Part shown: positions 32,020 to 41,024 of the stretch, piece after piece
Numbering within the stretch: position 1 is the first letter of the stretch
Layout: each line of letters opens with the position of its first letter
DNA from: E44-bin32 sp034430595
Lineage (GTDB): Bacteria > Chloroflexota > Anaerolineae > Anaerolineales > E44-bin32
DNA length: 64,000 bases
Assembly (NCBI GenBank): GCA_034430595.1
Contig: DAOUEL010000019.1
Span: 25,420-89,419 of the forward strand
Reading direction: 5' to 3'
Made by a program: the position numbers and the translations under genes
Notes under the pieces: generated by a model
The model's database searches: none
What the model saw: the letters and a program-made list of their open reading frames with translations, nothing else
Told to the model about the DNA's origin: nothing

Positions 32020-32965
32020 ACAGGCCCAGATCAAGGGGGAGCTGGAGACCGCACAGAATATCACCATCGTGACGCACGAACGACCGGATGGGGATGCCGT
32101 GGGTTCGCTGCTGGGATTGGCGCGTTCACTGCAGCTGGCAGGGAAACATGTCCAGCCGGTGCTGCGGGATGGACTGCCGGGCCGTTTCGCATTCCTTCCC
32201 GGTGCTGCACAGGTGACAGGAAAACTCCCCTCCGCCACCGATCTCATGATCCTGGTCGACTGCTCAGAAGCCAATCGGACTGGTTTTAGTGTGATGGATC
32301 TCCCTCGACCGGTCGACCTGAACATCGACCATCATCCAACCAATACGATGTTTGGCCGGTTCAATCTGGTCGAGGCGCAGCGCGCTGCGACCACCGAGAT
32401 TCTCAAGCTTCGGATCCCTAGCTGGGGGCTGCAGATCGACCAGGGCGTCGCAGAGTGCCTGCTGACAGGCCTCATTACAGACACAATCGGATTCCGGACG
32501 AACAGCGTCACCCCCGAAGTTTTATATGTTGCGGCAGACTTGATGCAGGCCGGTGCGAACCTGGGCAATATTTACGACCGGGCTCTCAACCGCCGCGACC
32601 TGGTCAGCATGCGCTATTGGGGGCGTGGCCTCTCTCGGCTGCAGCAGGCGGGTGGCATTGTGTGGACGGACCTGACCCTTGAAGACCGGCAAGCGGTTGG
32701 CTATCCCGGGCCTGATGATGCAGATTTGATCAATATTCTGACAACAGCTGATGATTACCAGGTCGCCCTGATTTTTGTCGAGCAGAGCGGGGGAGCGGTA
32801 AAGATAAGCTGGCGCTCGCATCCAGGCGTGAATGTGGCCGAGATTGCCACCTCTTTTGGGGGTGGCGGTCATGCGCAGGCTGCAGGCGCCATGGTTCGCG
32901 GGTCTCTGGAAGATGTCGAACGGCGTGTGCTCGAAGCGACACATCGGCATCTTGCCGGACGCTAA
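31997..32965 (+). CDS. nrnA: NrnA-type DHH oligoribonuclease / pAp phosphatase
   Basis: 322 aa. DHH domain with THERPDGDAVGS, the second metal motif ILVDCSEANRTGF, and DHHPTN; DHHA1 domain ending in GGGGHAQAAGAM. NrnA enzymes degrade 2-5 nt RNA and often also dephosphorylate pAp. The gene lies between rbfA and truB as in Firmicutes, which supports this over other DHH families. ATG 31997 lies inside rbfA, so the genes are coupled. Confidence 0.92.
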   Translation: MADPGKPEQAQIKGELETAQNITIVTHERPDGDAVGSLLGLARSLQLAGKHVQPVLRDGLPGRFAFLPGAAQVTGKLPSATDLMILVDCSEANRTGFSVMDLPRPVDLNIDHHPTNTMFGRFNLVEAQRAATTEILKLRIPSWGLQIDQGVAECLLTGLITDTIGFRTNSVTPEVLYVAADLMQAGANLGNIYDRALNRRDLVSMRYWGRGLSRLQQAGGIVWTDLTLEDRQAVGYPGPDDADLINILTTADDYQVALIFVEQSGGAVKISWRSHPGVNVAEIATSFGGGGHAQAAGAMVRGSLEDVERRVLEATHRHLAGR

Positions 32966-32980
32966 CAGGTCAAAGCAGAC

Positions 32981-33862
32981 ATGAATGATTTCGGCTTGAT
33001 CATCGTCGACAAACCGATTGGACCTACTTCACACCGGGTGGTGAGTATCGTCCGTCAAGGGACTGGCATCCGCAAAGTCGGACACGCGGGTACGCTTGAC
33101 CCACGTGCCTCAGGCGTGCTTGTGCTATGCCTCGGGGCTGCTACCCGTCTGAGTGAGTTCCTTTCAACGGATTCAAAGCGTTATGAGGCTGTGATTCGCT
33201 TCGGATCGAGCACCGAGACGTTCGATTCCGAAGGGGATATGGTACGCATTACGGGGGCGGCTCCCCGCATTGAGGATATTCGCGAAACACTACAGGAATT
33301 TAAGGGTGAGATCGTCCAGGTTCCTCCGCCGTACAGCGCGATCAAGATCCAGGGCAAGAAGGCTTACGAGCTGGCCCGCAAGGGTGAGGATGTTGAGCTC
33401 GAGCCGCGAACGGTAACAATCTACGATCTGCTCTTTGTGGAATACCGCCCACCCGATCTTGTGATCGAAATTGAGTGCTCGGCAGGGACCTACATCCGCT
33501 CGATTGCCAACGACCTGGGTGAGCGCCTGACGACTGGAGCTCACCTGGCAGGTTTACGGCGCACCAAGGCCGGGGTATTTACACTGGAAGAGAGCGTCCC
33601 GTTGCCCGCGCTGGAGGTTGCACTGGCAGCGGGCAACTGGGATATGTACCGCCGGCCAGCGGCGGATGCACTTCCAGGCTTGCCGAAACTCGAACTTCGA
33701 GGCCAGGAATTGGAAGACATTCTGAACGGACGTAGAATTCCATCCAATCAGGTTGTTTCCGGAATGGCGCGTGGTATTGGTCCCGATGGCGATTTGATCG
33801 CACTCCTGGAAGCCACTCCAGAAGGTGACCTGTGGCATCCACGAAAGGTGTTCAACCACTGA
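32981..33862 (+). CDS. truB: tRNA pseudouridine-55 synthase TruB
   Basis: 293 aa. Catalytic Asp in HAGTLDPRASGVLVL; KRYEAVIRFG and QVPPPYSAIKIQGKKAYELA follow, as does the RSIANDLG motif. It makes pseudouridine 55 in the T-loop of tRNAs. A short C-terminal extension (about 230-293) resembles the TruB C-terminal RNA-binding region. 15 bp after nrnA. Confidence 0.95.
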   Translation: MNDFGLIIVDKPIGPTSHRVVSIVRQGTGIRKVGHAGTLDPRASGVLVLCLGAATRLSEFLSTDSKRYEAVIRFGSSTETFDSEGDMVRITGAAPRIEDIRETLQEFKGEIVQVPPPYSAIKIQGKKAYELARKGEDVELEPRTVTIYDLLFVEYRPPDLVIEIECSAGTYIRSIANDLGERLTTGAHLAGLRRTKAGVFTLEESVPLPALEVALAAGNWDMYRRPAADALPGLPKLELRGQELEDILNGRRIPSNQVVSGMARGIGPDGDLIALLEATPEGDLWHPRKVFNH

Positions 33863-33867
33863 GCTCG

Positions 33868-34812
33868 ATGGAACACATACACGACCTGGCCGCGATCCAT
33901 CTCGCAGAATCAGACCTGACAATTGGTTCGTTCGACGGCGTTCACCTCGGTCATCAGCAGCTGGTACGCGAGCTGGTTGAAAAGGCGCATCAATCCGGTC
34001 GCCCGGCGGTTGTGCTGACCTTCTTCCCTCATCCTTCGGTTGTTCTGCGGGGACGGAAACCTTCCTTTTACATCAACACGCCTGACGAAAAAGCCGAAAT
34101 CCTTGGAAGTTTGGGTGTCGATTATGTTATTACACAGACATTCGGCCTGGAGCTTTCGCGTGTAGCCGCAGCGGATTTTCTCGATCGCTTGCAAACTTCA
34201 CTGGGAATCCACAGCCTGTGGGTGGGTGAGGACTTTGCCCTCGGGCATAACCGGGAAGGCAACCGGGCGTATCTCGAACAGCAGGCGATAGAGCGAGGCT
34301 TTCAACTCCATGTTGTGCCCCCCTTTAAAGTCCAGGGCGAAATTGTCAGTTCAACCCGGGTTCGTGAAGCACTGCGCTCGGGCGCAGTTTCGCAGGTAGC
34401 GGCATATCTCGGAAGACCGTTCAAGCTGCCAGGAAGGGTCGTGCGCGGTGCAGGGCGCGGCCACAAACTGGGTTTTCCGACAGCGAATATTGAGATCTGG
34501 GATGAACGCGCTTATCCACGGGCGGGCGTATATGCCTGCTTCGCTCGTTGGGGCGAGGGGCAGGCTTCGGCCGTGACCAACATCGGGCACCGTCCGACCT
34601 TCGAAGCGGATGGTGGTCCACCCACGATCGAAGCCCATCTACTCGATTACTCCGGGGAATTATACGGGGTCGAACTGAGCTTGTTCTTTCTCGCCCGCTT
34701 GCGGGATGAACGCCGTTTCCCGAACCCCCAGGCACTGATGGACCAAATTACGCAGGATATTCAGCGTGCCCGTGAGATCATCGCTGAGCGAAGGGAGGAG
34801 AACCATGCCTGA
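33868..34812 (+). CDS. ribF: Bifunctional riboflavin kinase / FAD synthetase
   Basis: 314 aa from ATG 33868, 5 bp after truB. N-terminal adenylyltransferase domain (about 15-170) with GSFDGVHLGHQQLV and STRVREAL; C-terminal flavokinase domain (about 180-310) with GRGHKLGFPTANI and YGVELSLFFLARLRDE. Makes FMN and FAD from riboflavin. The product FAD is the cofactor of ThyX, encoded immediately downstream with an 8-bp overlap. Confidence 0.95.
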   Translation: MEHIHDLAAIHLAESDLTIGSFDGVHLGHQQLVRELVEKAHQSGRPAVVLTFFPHPSVVLRGRKPSFYINTPDEKAEILGSLGVDYVITQTFGLELSRVAAADFLDRLQTSLGIHSLWVGEDFALGHNREGNRAYLEQQAIERGFQLHVVPPFKVQGEIVSSTRVREALRSGAVSQVAAYLGRPFKLPGRVVRGAGRGHKLGFPTANIEIWDERAYPRAGVYACFARWGEGQASAVTNIGHRPTFEADGGPPTIEAHLLDYSGELYGVELSLFFLARLRDERRFPNPQALMDQITQDIQRAREIIAERREENHA

Positions 34813-36229
34813 TGCCCGCCCACGTGAGATCTACCTGCTCCAACCGCGCCAGTTGAGCCCGGAAACCATCGCGGTGACCTTCGCAAAGACGTCGAGGTCA
34901 CCGCAGTCCTTTCGTGAGATTGCTGAGGAACTGACTGACGAAGCTTCTGCCCGCTTCCACGAGAAATGGGTCGTCGGCTACGGTCATGCTTCAGTGGCCG
35001 AGCATGCCGTTCTGCATATCGCCTTCGAGAACGTATCGCGCCTGGCGATCGAGAGCATCGAATCGAACCGCCTGGCTTCCTATACCGAGAAATCTACCCG
35101 CTATCAGATGTGGGATGCACATAGCTACTACGTTCCGATTGAGGTGCGAGGGACGGATTATGAGGGGCCATACCGGGACACCTGCGATGCCCTCTTTGCC
35201 GCCTACGCCGAGTCGCTGGAACCCGTACGAAAAGTGGTGGAATCCAGGTTTCCCAGGAAAGAGGACGAAGCCGAGGGGCGGTACGAGGGACGGATTCGAT
35301 CGAAATACGTCGATGTCTGCCGTTTCCTGCTGCCGTCGGCTGCGCTTGCCAACGTCGGCATGACCGCCAACGCCAGAGTGTTGGAACACGCCATCCGAAA
35401 GATGCTCAGCCACCCACTGGATGAGGTTCGCCAGATTGGTGAGAGCGTCAAGCGTGCAGCCCAGGTTGAGACGCCGACCCTGGTCAAGTATGCCGAGCGG
35501 GTCCCTTATCTCGAACGGAGCGCATCCGCACTTGACACGCTGGCTCAGGGGCTGGCAGCGCAATCTGGTTCGGGCACCGTCCGTCTGCTCGACTATGAAC
35601 CAGGGGCTGAGACACGCGTACTTGCCGCCGCCCTTTTCGCCCACAGCAGCTGCAGTTACGATCACGCTCGGGCAGAGGTGGAGGCGATGGACCGGACCGA
35701 GCGTGAGGAATTCGCACGCACACTGCTTGGCGATCTCGAACCATTCGACGACCCGCTTCGAGAGCTCGAGCACAGTACCTACACCTTCGAAGCCGTATTG
35801 GATCAAGGGGCTTACTTCGAACTTAAGCGCCACCGCATGATGACCCAGACCCCTCAACGGCTCACGGCAGAGCTCGGGTTTGCAGTGCCCCGCTTGCTGA
35901 CCGATGCTGGCTTTGAAACACGCTACCGTGAAGCCATGGAGATGGCTGAAGAGGCATTCCGCCAACTCGAAGGGTGGAACCCATACGTTGCTGCCTACCT
36001 GGTGCCCAATGGTTTCAACCGGCGAGTGTTGATGACACTCAATCTGCGCGAAGCCTTTCACTTATGTGAGCTTCGTTCCGCGCCCAATGCCCATTTCTCA
36101 ATTCGCCGGCTCGCGCTGCAGGTGGCGGAGCAGATTCAAGAAGTGCATCCATTGCTGGCCAAGTTCATGCGCCTGCCGGCCGACGTGGATTGGCGTGCGA
36201 TCGAGCGCGAGTATTTCACGAAGTTGTAA
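34805..36229 (+). CDS. thyX: FAD-dependent thymidylate synthase ThyX, double-domain form
   Basis: 474 aa, about twice the usual 220-250. Start at ATG 34805, with GGAGGAG upstream. Two Thy1-like halves are visible. The first (about 1-230) has GHASVAEHA and the second half of the signature (SYTEKSTRY, 92-100) but SNR where RHR is expected. The second (about 245-474) has RHR at 342-344 but no SxRY after it. The halves therefore look complementary. Methylates dUMP using methylene-tetrahydrofolate and FADH2. Last gene of the nusA operon, next to ribF. Confidence 0.9.
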   Translation: MPDARPREIYLLQPRQLSPETIAVTFAKTSRSPQSFREIAEELTDEASARFHEKWVVGYGHASVAEHAVLHIAFENVSRLAIESIESNRLASYTEKSTRYQMWDAHSYYVPIEVRGTDYEGPYRDTCDALFAAYAESLEPVRKVVESRFPRKEDEAEGRYEGRIRSKYVDVCRFLLPSAALANVGMTANARVLEHAIRKMLSHPLDEVRQIGESVKRAAQVETPTLVKYAERVPYLERSASALDTLAQGLAAQSGSGTVRLLDYEPGAETRVLAAALFAHSSCSYDHARAEVEAMDRTEREEFARTLLGDLEPFDDPLRELEHSTYTFEAVLDQGAYFELKRHRMMTQTPQRLTAELGFAVPRLLTDAGFETRYREAMEMAEEAFRQLEGWNPYVAAYLVPNGFNRRVLMTLNLREAFHLCELRSAPNAHFSIRRLALQVAEQIQEVHPLLAKFMRLPADVDWRAIEREYFTKL

Positions 36230-36250
36230 AATTCAAGGTGCAGGAACCAA

Positions 36251-36284
36251 AACCCCGGACGCTATATGGCGTCCGGGGTTTTTT
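36251..36284. terminator. Bidirectional intrinsic terminator
   Basis: A 12-bp stem (36251-36262 with 36269-36280) with a TATATG loop, followed by TTTT on the plus strand and GGGGTTTTGG on the minus. It separates the thyX operon from the convergent era-yhhN operon. Confidence 0.92.
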
Positions 36285-36299
36285 GATCTGTTGGAATAC

Positions 36300-36977
36300 T
36301 CAGGCCAGCAATCCAAGCGCCATCAGCACTCCCAGTGTGAGCCCGAGTTGGGCCAGGTGGTAGGTGAGCATGGTCCAGAATCGCCCTTTTGGCAGGGCTT
36401 CGACAAACCGATCCCAGGCCAGCAGGCTGTCTGAAAGAAAGAAGAGGCCGCCACCGATCGCCGTGAGCCAGGCCGGACGTCCAATCCAGCCTGGACGCCA
36501 GAAGGTGGACAGCGTCGACCAGAAGGTCAATGCCAGTACAACTGCATAAACAGCCACGGGTGGAATAAGCTTCTGATTACTGCTTGCGCGCAGCCCGGCT
36601 GCGATGCGCCGGACCAGAAAAAGGGCCAGCAACACGATCAAGATTGCGAGCACAAGCAGAGATCCGTTGAAAATAATCCCGCCCAGGTTGAATGTGACGA
36701 TGTAGGCTACATGTGCCAAGAAGAATGCCAGCAGCCCCTTGATGAACTGGCTGCGATCGAGCATCAGGAAGATATCGCCGGTGAGCGAGAACATGAGTCC
36801 AACCATAAACCAGGTACCGGCAGTTGGTGAGTGATCCGGTAAACGTGTCGCGAACCACAGGATGAGGAAGAGCATCGCACCCGGCTTGGCAATCCGCTCG
36901 AGCCTTGGGCGCGGTGTGAAAACGGCATACCAATTCAGGGGGGCAAAGATCGCGGCCAGTACGAGGAAGATCGTCAT
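36300..36977 (-). CDS. YhhN/TMEM86 family (lysoplasmalogenase-like) membrane protein
   Basis: 225 aa with about seven to eight transmembrane segments. The family motifs LTGDIFLMLD and LFFLSDSLLAWDRF (conserved Asp residues in the membrane) are present. Animal TMEM86 proteins hydrolyse the vinyl-ether bond of lysoplasmalogen; bacterial YhhN function is largely inferred. Last gene of the five-gene minus-strand operon; its start overlaps the SURF1 stop by 4 bp. Confidence 0.85.
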   Translation of the reverse strand: MTIFLVLAAIFAPLNWYAVFTPRPRLERIAKPGAMLFLILWFATRLPDHSPTAGTWFMVGLMFSLTGDIFLMLDRSQFIKGLLAFFLAHVAYIVTFNLGGIIFNGSLLVLAILIVLLALFLVRRIAAGLRASSNQKLIPPVAVYAVVLALTFWSTLSTFWRPGWIGRPAWLTAIGGGLFFLSDSLLAWDRFVEALPKGRFWTMLTYHLAQLGLTLGVLMALGLLA

Positions 36978-37738
36978 GAGGCTTTCTCCTGTTCACGTGC
37001 TTTGCGTCGCATACGCTGGCGGCGTAGCAGCGCCGTGCCGCCGACAAGAGATATCGCAGCGAACGAGAACCACTGGATCGCGTAACTCAGGTGAGGCCCG
37101 TTAGAAAGATCGGGCTCGAAGACCGGCAGCGGTTCGTCGCTTGAAGCCGGGGGTGGTGCAGTCTGCGCCAGGTAAAGTGGATAAAGCGGGTACGGCACCT
37201 GACCCTGGAGGCCATCCAGGTTCACGACGCGCCATGAAAGCAGGGCAGGTTCTCCTGGGGCAGGGGGTTTATCGGCGAGGAACGCCAAGGCTGGTTCGCG
37301 CTGCGAAGGCAGTAGCACGCCCTCGATCGTGAGACTACCAGAGAAGTCTCCAGCTAACTCTCGCGGGTCCGCCCCTAAGCCCTGTTCAAAGTCAATCCAT
37401 CCTCGATCGACCAGTAACACCTGCCCGCGATCCTCTACGATGAATGGAACAAGCAGATGGAAACCTGCCTGGTCGTTGTAAGGCTGATTCTCAAGCAAGA
37501 TCGCCTGATCTTGATCGAAGCGGCCTGCTGCAGAAACTCGCCGGTAGGTTTGATCCTCCAGCGGGATCTCTGTCGGGAAATACAGAGTTGGACCAGCCAG
37601 GCGGGCTTTGATTTCGGCGTTCTTTTGCAGGCGTTGACCAAGCCGGTCAAGCTGCCAGATTCCCAGTCGAATACATACAGCAGCCACGGCCAATATCAGG
37701 ATTAGCAGCAGGGTTTCACCCGGCGTAAGCTTCTTCAT
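36974..37738 (-). CDS. SURF1 family cytochrome oxidase assembly protein
   Basis: 254 aa with the two-helix SURF1 topology. N-terminal transmembrane helix followed by LGIWQLDRLGQR, an extracytoplasmic domain (RGWIDF near the middle), and a C-terminal helix preceded by HLSYAIQWFSFAAISL. SURF1 helps deliver heme a to cytochrome oxidase, so its presence suggests the organism makes an aa3-type oxidase and can respire oxygen. No oxidase genes are in the window. It begins directly after the purB stop. Confidence 0.88.
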   Translation of the reverse strand: MKKLTPGETLLLILILAVAAVCIRLGIWQLDRLGQRLQKNAEIKARLAGPTLYFPTEIPLEDQTYRRVSAAGRFDQDQAILLENQPYNDQAGFHLLVPFIVEDRGQVLLVDRGWIDFEQGLGADPRELAGDFSGSLTIEGVLLPSQREPALAFLADKPPAPGEPALLSWRVVNLDGLQGQVPYPLYPLYLAQTAPPPASSDEPLPVFEPDLSNGPHLSYAIQWFSFAAISLVGGTALLRRQRMRRKAREQEKAS

Positions 37739-39136
37739 TCATGCACCATGCTCGGGATTAAAACGCTCCCGAATTCGACGGGCAGTCTCCCGGGCTCGTT
37801 CTGGAGCCAGGCCGACATAGTCCTCGGCGCGCATCAGTTCTCGTATCCGGCCTGGCTGCAGGAATCCGAGGATGAACGTGTCCTGTCCCAGGGCGTCAGT
37901 TAATGAGGTTGGCTGACCGTCCTGGATTTGCTCCCATGCACGCGTGCAGTGCTCCCGCAGCCGTTCGTGCATTTCCCCCCGGTCCGCCCCGGCTTTCACC
38001 GCTGCGGTCAGCACGCGTTCTGTGGCGGCGAAGGGACCAAATGTGACCAAGGGGTCCGGGGCTGGGCTGGGTTCATAGCGGAGCTCACGCAGGATATTTC
38101 CGCTGGCTTGCAGCATTTCGTCGATTGCCAGGAATGCCTCCGGGATAATGATGCGGCGGTTGGCGGAATCGTCAAGCGTGCGTTCGAGGCCTGCCTCGGC
38201 CGCGTTGCTCCAGGCAACGGCTGCTTGAGCGCTAACCAGCCGTGCGAGCGAACAGATTTTTTCAGCCTGCTCCGGATTCCGCTTGAACGGCATCGCGCTC
38301 GATCCCACACGCTTGCTGTCGAGAGGTTCTTGCGCGCCACCGAACCCCGGCGATTGCATCAGCCGCAGGTCGAGGGCAAATTTGTGCAGCGAGGCTGCCA
38401 TGGCCGCCAGCAGTGTGAGCAGCGTGTAGTCCTGGACGCGCGGGTAGGTCTGGGTCGAGACGGGGTGAGCTTCGATCCCCAGCGCCTGCATGACACTTGT
38501 TTCAAGCATTTCGGGCGTGACCTCACTCCCTGCCAGCATCTCGACGAAGGCTGCGGAGGTGCCGACAGCACCCCGAATGCCTTTGCCGCGCAATCGGCCA
38601 TGCAGGCGGGCCAGCGCGTCAAAGTGCTCGAGCAGCTCGTTAGCGTAGATGCTCAAGCGGTACCCGAGCGTGGTTGGCTCGGTCGGCTGGAAGTGGTTAA
38701 AACCCATCACGGGTTTTTCGCTGGTCTCGTCGATTCGCTCACCGAAGAGCAGCAGGACCGCGCGCAGCTGCTCTAACAGCATTGATAGACCAGCCTTCTG
38801 ACGCATGATCTCTGCATTGTCCTGAATATCGGCTGAAGTCAGCCCCCAGTGCAGGACCGAGCCCCCTGCTGGGCATTGTTCAGCAAAGGTGCGCAGTTCA
38901 GCCCTCAGGTCGTGCCCGATTTCCGCTTCGATTTCTGCTGCCCGGTCGAGGTCAATATCCTGTGCGTGCAACCGGAGTTCGTCAACCTGTTCAGGCGTGA
39001 CGAGGCCAGCCGCAGACTGTGCTTCCGCTACTGCGACCCAAACCCGCCGCCAGGCTCTGCGTTTGGCAAGCTCCGACCAGAGAGCCCGCATCTCTTTTGA
39101 ACCGTACCTTGTGCTGAAGGGAGAGGGATAACTCAT
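37739..39136 (-). CDS. purB: Adenylosuccinate lyase
   Basis: 465 aa of the fumarase/aspartase superfamily. Start ATG 39136 (AGGTGATC upstream; open frame to 39193). Signature loop SSAMPFKRNPEQAE (about 270-285) with the catalytic Ser, TSADIQDNAE, and HFQPTEPTTLG. Catalyses two steps of purine synthesis. Placed in an operon after era and the DNA methyltransferase, not with other pur genes. Confidence 0.93.
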   Translation of the reverse strand: MSYPSPFSTRYGSKEMRALWSELAKRRAWRRVWVAVAEAQSAAGLVTPEQVDELRLHAQDIDLDRAAEIEAEIGHDLRAELRTFAEQCPAGGSVLHWGLTSADIQDNAEIMRQKAGLSMLLEQLRAVLLLFGERIDETSEKPVMGFNHFQPTEPTTLGYRLSIYANELLEHFDALARLHGRLRGKGIRGAVGTSAAFVEMLAGSEVTPEMLETSVMQALGIEAHPVSTQTYPRVQDYTLLTLLAAMAASLHKFALDLRLMQSPGFGGAQEPLDSKRVGSSAMPFKRNPEQAEKICSLARLVSAQAAVAWSNAAEAGLERTLDDSANRRIIIPEAFLAIDEMLQASGNILRELRYEPSPAPDPLVTFGPFAATERVLTAAVKAGADRGEMHERLREHCTRAWEQIQDGQPTSLTDALGQDTFILGFLQPGRIRELMRAEDYVGLAPERARETARRIRERFNPEHGA

Positions 39137-39152
39137 GATCACCTGAACCGCT

Positions 39153-40064
39153 CTACTTAGATTCCTTCCGTAAACGCTCCTGTGCCAGTTCATAATACTC
39201 AGGATGAATCTCGTAGCCTACATATCTCCGGCCAAGATCCCGGGCTGCCAGGCAGGTTGTACCGGATCCTGTAAAGGGATCGAGCACGACGTCGCCTTTG
39301 AAGGTGTAAAGCTGAATCAAGCGCCGTGGGAGTTCCTCCGGGAACGGCGCCGGATGACCGATCTGGCGTGCTGAGACAGCGGGAAAGGTCCAGACGCTCT
39401 TTGTCCACTCGAGGAACTCATCACGGGCGATGGTGCTCTCGCGGCCCTCGCCCGGTCGCCTGAATGAACCCTTGCTGAAGACGAGGATATATTCATGGAC
39501 GTCGCGCAGCACGGGGTTGGCGGCAGAAAGCCAGGAACCCCAGGCGGTCGAGGCACTGGCGCTGGCAGCCTTGTCCCAGATAATCTCCCCCCGCATCAGG
39601 AAGCCCAGGTCCAGCATTTCCGAGATGACCATCGCGTGCAGCGGCAGGTAGGGTTTACGGCCCAGGTTGGCGATGTTGATGCAGGCCCTGCCGCCGGTCA
39701 CGAGCACCCGCCTGGTCTCCGCGAAGACGTCACGCAGCAGGGTGCGGTATTCCTCCAGCGTCAGGTCCTGGTCGTATTCTTTCTGCACGTTGTAGGGGGG
39801 TGAGGTCACCATCAGGTGGATACAGTCATCCGGCAGATCGCGCATATCGCGCGAAGACTTTAGCAGGATCGTGTTGACCAATTCCGCCGGGAGCGCGGCT
39901 TCCACAAAGCGTGCTGTTACCTCCGGCCGTCGGTCCTCGTACATTCGACTCGAATAGAAGGCGGAGGCGTCATGGCTGGCACGCCCGGGTGAGCCGAAGC
40001 GGCTGGTCTCGGTCGCTTGCCGCCTTTTGCGGGCCGGCTTGTCCCCACCGTGCTGCTCAGCCAT
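39153..40064 (-). CDS. Solitary beta-class DNA methyltransferase
   Basis: 303 aa from ATG 40064, which overlaps the era stop by 8 bp (open frame to 40115). Catalytic motif IV is TSPPYNVQKEY at about residues 85-95, and the SAM motif I follows near the C-terminus (DPFTGSGTT), the order of the beta class. TSPPY is common in N4-cytosine methyltransferases but also occurs in some N6-adenine enzymes, so the base is uncertain. A basic N-terminal 45 residues is extra. No endonuclease gene is adjacent, so it looks like an orphan, possibly regulatory, methylase. Confidence 0.88.
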   Translation of the reverse strand: MAEQHGGDKPARKRRQATETSRFGSPGRASHDASAFYSSRMYEDRRPEVTARFVEAALPAELVNTILLKSSRDMRDLPDDCIHLMVTSPPYNVQKEYDQDLTLEEYRTLLRDVFAETRRVLVTGGRACINIANLGRKPYLPLHAMVISEMLDLGFLMRGEIIWDKAASASASTAWGSWLSAANPVLRDVHEYILVFSKGSFRRPGEGRESTIARDEFLEWTKSVWTFPAVSARQIGHPAPFPEELPRRLIQLYTFKGDVVLDPFTGSGTTCLAARDLGRRYVGYEIHPEYYELAQERLRKESK

Positions 40065-40989
40065 CCTGATCCCCGGAGGTCCTGAAACCAAACTGCTTGA
40101 GGGCATTTTCGTCATTGCGCCAGCCCGGCAGCACCTTAACCCGCAGCTGGAGGAAGATCTTGCGGCCAGTGACGGCCTCGATCTCCTTCCGGGCGCGCGT
40201 TCCGATCTGCTTCAACATCCTTCCACCTTTCCCGATGACAATCCCCTTCTGGGAATCGCGCTCGACAAAGATGGTTGCTTCGATGTAAGCCCCTCGCTCG
40301 TTGCGTTCTTCGTAGCGGTCGATGCGAACGGCCAGGCTGTGTGGCACTTCCTGCTGGAGGAAGTGCATGCCGGCTGCACGAATCAAGTCGGCGCTGATGT
40401 CGCGCTCATAGGCATCGGTCACCTGGTCGGGCGGGTAATACTGCGGACCTTGCGGTAGCGTGGCAACCACGCGCTCGAGAAGCGCAGGGATGTTTTCGCC
40501 CGACAAGGCTGAGATCTCGAACCAATCTTCGTCGGGAAGCAGAGTCCGGTAGGCTGCTCTCCGTTCAGCGCGCCGGTCCTCGGGGACCAGGTCGAGCTTG
40601 TTCAAGACCGCGAGAAGTCCTGGCCGTGGGTTCAGGGCACGAAGATGTTCGACAAGGCGCAGATCGTCCTTCGAAGGCGGTGTTTCAAAATCGAAGAGCG
40701 CCAGGACCAGATCGGCATCGGATAAGACCTCAAGCGCCTCCAGGTTCATGTGCTCACCCAGCTTGTGCTGCGGTTCGTGGATCCCGGGGGTGTCGACGAA
40801 GATGATCTGGGCTTCGGGAAGCGTCAGTATCCCCAGCTGCCGGCGGCGGGTAGTCTGCGGACGGGGAGATACGGCAGCAACCTGCTGCTTCAGCAGGCGG
40901 TTGATGAGCGTAGATTTGCCAACATTTGGCTGGCCGGCAATCGCCACAAAACCCGAGCGGTGCCCGGGTGGAAGTTCCTGTTCGAGCAT
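40057..40989 (-). CDS. era: GTPase Era
   Basis: 310 aa. GTPase motifs G1 GQPNVGKST, G2 region TTRRRQ, G3 DTPG, G4 NKLD and G5 SALSG, then a C-terminal KH domain (about 215-300) with KGIVIGKGGRMLKQIG. Binds 16S rRNA during 30S assembly. The start is ATG 40989; the frame is open to 41103, but a consensus promoter places the transcript start at about 40989, so upstream residues cannot be translated. First gene of era-methyltransferase-purB-SURF1-yhhN. Confidence 0.95.
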   Translation of the reverse strand: MLEQELPPGHRSGFVAIAGQPNVGKSTLINRLLKQQVAAVSPRPQTTRRRQLGILTLPEAQIIFVDTPGIHEPQHKLGEHMNLEALEVLSDADLVLALFDFETPPSKDDLRLVEHLRALNPRPGLLAVLNKLDLVPEDRRAERRAAYRTLLPDEDWFEISALSGENIPALLERVVATLPQGPQYYPPDQVTDAYERDISADLIRAAGMHFLQQEVPHSLAVRIDRYEERNERGAYIEATIFVERDSQKGIVIGKGGRMLKQIGTRARKEIEAVTGRKIFLQLRVKVLPGWRNDENALKQFGFRTSGDQDG

Positions 40990-40995
40990 GGGCCT

Positions 40996-41024
40996 ATTGT
41001 GGGTGGAAGCACGCGCGCTGTCAA
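40996..41024 (-). promoter_or_regulatory. era promoter, leaderless type
   Basis: On the minus strand TTGACA (41024-41019), exactly 17 bp, CACAAT (41001-40996), then 6 nt to ATG 40989. Confidence 0.7.

Noticed and set aside
34991..36061. 356-aa open frame on the minus strand
   Set aside because: Antisense shadow of thyX, a common effect of high G/C in third positions; no motifs or ribosome site.
37928..38776. 282-aa open frame on the plus strand
   Set aside because: Antisense to purB, whose active-site motifs are clear.
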